Shown in pieces: positions 20,324-24,188 of a stretch of DNA of 24,188 bases. The notes under the pieces are model-generated. The model saw only the letters and a program-made list of their open reading frames with translations. It had not been told where the DNA came from and did no database searches. The DNA lies in the IMG/VR virus record IMGVR_UViG_3300024259_000152, positions 1 to 24,188 of that record, one strand, 5' to 3'. Made by a program: the position numbers and the translations under genes. How positions within the stretch are numbered: position 1 is the stretch's first letter; each line of letters starts with the position of its first letter. Origin of the DNA: a virus.

Positions 20324-22047
20324 CGCGGCCCCTGTTGTTGGGCTTGGGCTTGCGCTTGGTCTACCCTTTTGGTGATTTCATCCGCGATTTCTTTGCTTCC
20401 GGGTGAATCACTGTATTTAAATAATAGTGGCGCTATAATCGCCGCTACATCCGGTCCGGCGTATTGCATGGCCCTTTCCATGGTGGAAACCATTTCCTGC
20501 CGCTGTGAGCTAAATGACGCGCCAGGAGATGATATTAAATCGTATCTGCCAATTGAAAGATCGTTATGGATACCCTTGACGCTGGGAACGTTCACGTCCG
20601 CTACCTGGTGCTGCCCATCTTCGCCCATAATCACAAGTGCACGTTCGGTTTCGTAGATCTTCGGTATCAGGTCAACAATCTGCCGGCCACCATAGACCAT
20701 GGCCCGCGTCCGGTTGTTGACATAGAGGTACGTTCCCTTGTCTGATTGGTTAATTCTGGCATCGATAGCAACCCGGCTGCGCTCATTAGACGCCTCGCCC
20801 TTGGATGACTCATATTGCCCCAAATGATCTTCGATATCGTAAGCCATGGACTGCATCATGCCCAAAATAGCGGTCGGCACCTGAGCTTGTGGTTCTCTGG
20901 AAGGTTTCTGCATACCAGGGATAGCTTTGTATCTTACAAACGGGGCCGGCCGTAGGTGCGCGGACTCCCATTCTTTCTCAAAACCTTTAATCTGGCGGTG
21001 GTCCACCATAAACGGGTTTTTCGGGGCCGCGGCGACAGCCTCGGTAGCTGCCGACGCCCAATAATTGTACATTTCCTGAGGACCCTTGCCGCCCCTGGCG
21101 AGAGAAATGAAATACCGCTTGCCCTCCACCACAACCTCATCACCGAACATCGGCACCACAGGGATGTATTTTCCCGGCCAAACATTTTCATCAAGAATTT
21201 CGCCGCCGCTCAGCTTGTACCATTTAACAATGTGGCTTTCCTCCATCCGATCCCTGATAACCTCATCTCCGGTAAGCTCAAAATATGCCCTGGCGGTGTT
21301 GTCGTGTTCCAAGGGGATAATCAAACCGGTTTTCGTAAGACCTATCTTTTTCTGAAAAGTTTCTTTTTTAAAGTATTCGCAAACCCTCACCTTGTCGCCC
21401 TGCATCCAATCCCCAAAAAGTGTGGCTGTGGACGAACTGTCAAAATCAGAAACGGTAGCTTTGGGATAAAGCGATTTGAACCTGTCCTTTTTTAGAAGAT
21501 CTTCATAAAAACAGTGTTCGGCATCCTCAAGGTTAAAATCAACGGCATACGGGTCAAAATGAACCGACTGAGGATTGATAATGCGCTTGATTCTTATTTC
21601 CTGATCGAAAGACCCCTCAATAAATTGTGTGATAATCCTAAAAAACCCCACCGAAGACGATAGTGCATGGTTGTATGCGGTATCGTAGGCGATATCAGCC
21701 GCCGAAAGATACTCGATTTCCCTGAAAATCCCATCATAAAGCTTGGCCACGCCGGGATCTGCAACGCTGTCCACCGGGATCACAGACATTCTTGGGCGAT
21801 TCATTAAACCATCGCCCCGGATACGCCTTAAAACCTTTTGAAGCTTGTTCGACGTTATCATGGGCCGGTTTTTACGCAGCTTTTTTGCTGATTCCGACCA
21901 TTGCCCGCCGTCCACGTCATAGACGAACCGCAAATCGTCGGTGGCTTCATCATAAACATGCTGCCAGCCTTCAACAGATTCGCGGTATCTGTCTTTTACG
22001 TCACGAATAAAGGCGTCGCCTTCTTCTTTTTTGCTTTTTTTCGCCAT
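20320..22047 (-). CDS. Portal protein, P22 gp1-like
   Basis: A 575-residue protein with the P22 portal family pattern. It has a basic N-terminus (KKSKKEEGDAFIRDVKDRYR), DLRFVYDVDGGQWSESAKK, KNRPMITSNKLQKVLRRIRG, then IINPQSVHFDPYAVDFNLED and a long helical C-terminal part ending Gln/Ala-rich (QAQAQQQGPR). P22 gp1 is 725 residues, so the barrel extension is likely shorter here. It forms the dodecameric ring through which DNA is packaged. It begins directly after the terminase stop (TAA ATG). Confidence 0.85.
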   Translation of the reverse strand: MAKKSKKEEGDAFIRDVKDRYRESVEGWQHVYDEATDDLRFVYDVDGGQWSESAKKLRKNRPMITSNKLQKVLRRIRGDGLMNRPRMSVIPVDSVADPGVAKLYDGIFREIEYLSAADIAYDTAYNHALSSSVGFFRIITQFIEGSFDQEIRIKRIINPQSVHFDPYAVDFNLEDAEHCFYEDLLKKDRFKSLYPKATVSDFDSSSTATLFGDWMQGDKVRVCEYFKKETFQKKIGLTKTGLIIPLEHDNTARAYFELTGDEVIRDRMEESHIVKWYKLSGGEILDENVWPGKYIPVVPMFGDEVVVEGKRYFISLARGGKGPQEMYNYWASAATEAVAAAPKNPFMVDHRQIKGFEKEWESAHLRPAPFVRYKAIPGMQKPSREPQAQVPTAILGMMQSMAYDIEDHLGQYESSKGEASNERSRVAIDARINQSDKGTYLYVNNRTRAMVYGGRQIVDLIPKIYETERALVIMGEDGQHQVADVNVPSVKGIHNDLSIGRYDLISSPGASFSSQRQEMVSTMERAMQYAGPDVAAIIAPLLFKYSDSPGSKEIADEITKRVDQAQAQAQQQGPR

Positions 22048-23673
22048 TTAATGCCCCATCCAGCTACCAGCCGCAGCTTGAGCCTCTTGTCGATACGGCG
22101 TTATCACATGGTCCTCAAATTTCGTGCCAGTGAGCGTGAACCGATACCAATTTTCCATGAAATGATCGGAACCTTTTTTGTCCGGCTTGCCATTGTCGTC
22201 AAAAACCCACCGCTTCGCCTCGTATCTATGCCGCTCGCAGTCTTCAAAGATAAAAACAGTCGGCCGGCCACTCGGACCAACCAACCGATCTTCGATATTT
22301 TTTATGCCGCTGTCCTTGTCCTTGGACGCCACGTGCAACATTATATCAACATCGTCAAGGCGATCATATAAAATAGAGAAGGTGTCCCTGAGGTTGGACC
22401 CAAGGGCGTTTTTCATGTACTGCGTATCGCCCTTTGAAAGCGGATCGATATAAACGTCCTGAATATCCCAGCCCTTTGTGCGGATTTTCTTGATAATATC
22501 GTCCGCGATTCCATCCGCCGAAAGGTTTTCCCACGTTTCAGCCACGCAAAAGTGAACGTCATGCGGATCTACCGCCCAATAAGACACCGCCTGCGGGGTA
22601 GAAAGATGAAAATCTATCATCGGCACCACCGGCCAGTTGGCCGGAACCTCAAAAGGCTCTATGACATGCACAACTTCATCAAAACCTTTTAAAACGCGGC
22701 CCACAAGGGACTTAAACTGCCCAAAAACACGGCTCGGTACATCAGAAGGATCAATGTCCTTGATGAATTTAAGGATTTTAAGCTTGACCAACCATTCAAC
22801 CCGTTGATCGGTGCAGACTTCTTCAAGATATTTCTCCGCTGCCCGGCCCTTGTCTTCAGCGTATTTCCCCAAAAGCTTGTTTTTATAAAGAAGCTTGTCG
22901 AAATAGGTGTCGATCTGAGCTTCAGTTAACCCCATTTCCCTCAAAACTGTAATGTCGCTGTTATAAAGGTCAGGGTTGTCGGTAATTTTAAGGTCAAGAA
23001 CCAAACCAATATCGCGCCGCCCAGCTAAAACAACATCATCAAGAACCCAAGCCTCTTTGATCGGCGTCATGGTCATCAAGGTCTTGCCCTGATCCAACAT
23101 CAACCCACGGCTCATAGCCTCATGCTTAGATTTCGGCGGGGGCTCATCTTCAATCAATCCCTGAATCCGAAAAGATTCAAACAAATCATCTTTCTGGTTG
23201 TAGACCATGATCTTAACAACGCTTTTATTCATCCAGGTCCACTCGTATTCAACGCCTTGCTCATTCTTTTTAGTCTTATACCAACCGGTAGGCCACCAAA
23301 AATGCATTTCCGGTGCCACCGTCTGGCCTATATGGGTTTTCCAATCCTCCCCGGTAAAAATCAAATTTACAGGAGGTTTAATCCCCAAAGACGAAGCATG
23401 ATAAAAATGCTTCTCGCCATTCGTTTCACCACCCAAAACCGCCATTGGGTGATCTTGCCCAACCGGGTTCCAAGGCTCATAACCCAAAGCCCATGAACCC
23501 AAAATACAAACAGCCGCAGCTGTTTTCCCAATCTTATTGCTGGAAATGTTCGCCACGGTAGTAAACTTGTGCATAGTATCCAAAAGCCGCTGCTGCCAGG
23601 GGTAAGGCTCCCAAAAGAAAATAGCATTCGCCTTTCCAAACGCCTCAACCCTGTCTTGGGCAGTCTCACCCAT
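22048..23673 (-). CDS. terL: Terminase large subunit
   Basis: ATG at 23673 (MGETAQDRVEAFGKANAIFF) is chosen over 23736 because GAAGG lies upstream and it overlaps the previous gene by 8 bases. The 541-residue product has an adenine-side motif (WEPYPWQQRLLD), a Walker A-like SNKIGKTA (45-52), Walker B LIEDEPPP (173-180), a TMTPIKE coupling motif and a C-terminal RNase H-like nuclease with MIDFHLSTPQAVSYWAVDP. It pumps and cuts phage DNA at the portal. No typical small terminase is recognised; it may lie upstream of the window. Confidence 0.9.
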   Translation of the reverse strand: MGETAQDRVEAFGKANAIFFWEPYPWQQRLLDTMHKFTTVANISSNKIGKTAAAVCILGSWALGYEPWNPVGQDHPMAVLGGETNGEKHFYHASSLGIKPPVNLIFTGEDWKTHIGQTVAPEMHFWWPTGWYKTKKNEQGVEYEWTWMNKSVVKIMVYNQKDDLFESFRIQGLIEDEPPPKSKHEAMSRGLMLDQGKTLMTMTPIKEAWVLDDVVLAGRRDIGLVLDLKITDNPDLYNSDITVLREMGLTEAQIDTYFDKLLYKNKLLGKYAEDKGRAAEKYLEEVCTDQRVEWLVKLKILKFIKDIDPSDVPSRVFGQFKSLVGRVLKGFDEVVHVIEPFEVPANWPVVPMIDFHLSTPQAVSYWAVDPHDVHFCVAETWENLSADGIADDIIKKIRTKGWDIQDVYIDPLSKGDTQYMKNALGSNLRDTFSILYDRLDDVDIMLHVASKDKDSGIKNIEDRLVGPSGRPTVFIFEDCERHRYEAKRWVFDDNGKPDKKGSDHFMENWYRFTLTGTKFEDHVITPYRQEAQAAAGSWMGH

Positions 23674-23920
23674 TCTTGTTCTTTTCCTTCGTACAGGTCC
23701 AACAAAGACCGCTGCTATATCTGGTCGTGCGGCCACAATCCTCGGTAATACAGGGCCTATGCCCCTTTTTCATTTTCGCGGGGCTTTTACGCCGCTTAGG
23801 TTTCAAGATATATGCCCGGACCTCACGCAAGGTAGCCTCAAACGCAATAACACCCTTACAAAGCTCCTCATGACCCTGTTCAAGATCCAACACTCTTTCC
23901 GATAATGACTTATCTCCCAC
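23666..23920 (-). CDS. Small zinc-binding protein before terL, 84 aa
   Basis: GTG at 23920 with GGAGAAG upstream starts MGDKSLSERVLDLEQGHEEL, a short coiled-coil-like helix. A very basic segment (KPKRRKSPAKMKKG) and a zinc site CITEDCGRTTRYSSGLCWTC (C-x4-C, C-x2-C) follow. A DNA- or RNA-binding role is likely from the basic zinc domain. Its location before terL would fit a packaging accessory protein, but it does not look like a standard small terminase. Confidence 0.65.
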   Translation of the reverse strand: MGDKSLSERVLDLEQGHEELCKGVIAFEATLREVRAYILKPKRRKSPAKMKKGHRPCITEDCGRTTRYSSGLCWTCTKEKNKNG

Positions 23921-24045
23921 TATGCTTCTCCCGGCAAAATCTCGTAATAATCATAACCGCCTTCGCTACGCACTCGGACAACTTGCTCTATTCGGGAAGG
24001 GCAGGCCCTTTTATGTCTCTGAAATTTTGGGGGGGAAGTGTACAT
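23920..24045 (-). CDS. Possible short protein, 41 aa
   Basis: ATG at 24045 (MYTSPPKFQRHKRACPSRIE) lies two bases after the TGA of an upstream frame and has GGGGGTG before it. The product ends with GGYDYYEILPGEA. Its stop overlaps the next GTG by one base (TAGTG), as expected for an operon. The frame stays open to the window edge, so a longer protein reading from outside is the alternative. Confidence 0.4.
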   Translation of the reverse strand: MYTSPPKFQRHKRACPSRIEQVVRVRSEGGYDYYEILPGEA

Positions 24046-24046
24046 A

Positions 24047-24188
24047 TCACACCCCCGCCAGGCGATTGGCCCATGCCCCCCCCCTTGGAATAAACGCCGT
24101 ATGCTTTGCCTTGCTGCCACCGGTGGTGCCCCTGGAATCCCCATAACAGGCCACAAATCCGCCCGCCCTAACGGTGGATGACCCCTGC
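24047..24188 (-). CDS. C-terminal end of an upstream gene (partial)
   Basis: One minus-strand frame is open from the edge and ends at TGA 24047-24049, one base before the ATG at 24045. The end reads VACYGDSRGTTGGSK and RGGAWANRLAGV. Nothing is recognised. A competing open frame covers the same bases, so this is only the more operon-like of two readings. Confidence 0.3.
   Translation of the reverse strand, partial: QGSSTVRAGGFVACYGDSRGTTGGSKAKHTAFIPRGGAWANRLAGV

Overview
The window looks like a piece of a temperate, P22-like podovirus genome. The host is probably a Desulfobacterota-type (deltaproteobacterial) bacterium. The morphogenesis operon fills 4913-24188 on the minus strand in P22 order: zinc-ribbon protein, large terminase, portal, scaffold, coat, head-fibre-like protein, an MptE-like protein, gp4-like adaptor, gp10-like stabilisation protein, three ejection-type proteins, tail fibre, then lysis-end genes. 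Genes are packed with 1-8 base overlaps, and most junctions carry good ribosome binding sites. The host guess rests on the integrase type, the small accessory proteins and a tRNA-Sec-like attachment core; it is inference.

The left end (1-4880) is quite different. It holds small plus-strand genes of about 65-130 codons. Their stop codons lie in or next to a (T)AAC motif, followed by an imperfect inverted repeat and a GTT core, and the next gene starts a few bases later. This is the layout of integron gene cassettes with attC sites. Seven attC-like sites of about 40-110 bp and two collapsed AAC/GTT boundaries can be read. Two of the sites are almost identical over about 77 bp. No integron integrase (IntI) is visible. 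The recombinase present, at 2919-4100, is a phage-type tyrosine integrase.

Just downstream of that integrase lies an attP-like region. It has a core matching the 3' end of a tRNA whose spacing fits tRNA-Sec (8-base acceptor strand), and short ACTACYAAG-like repeats on both sides. Repeats on both sides suggest an intact attP, so both flanks, and therefore the cassettes, would belong to the phage. A cassette array carried in the accessory region of a P22-like temperate phage is the most notable observation here.

Other points of interest are a phospholipase A2-like protein at the end of the lysis genes, a small Com-like zinc finger overlapping a DUF5675 gene, a tiny DUF2292-like gene followed by a terminator inside the head operon, an enlarged gp10-like protein with an internal duplication, and an 11-residue repeat in an ejection protein. 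All assignments come from reading the sequence; no database search or structure prediction was run.
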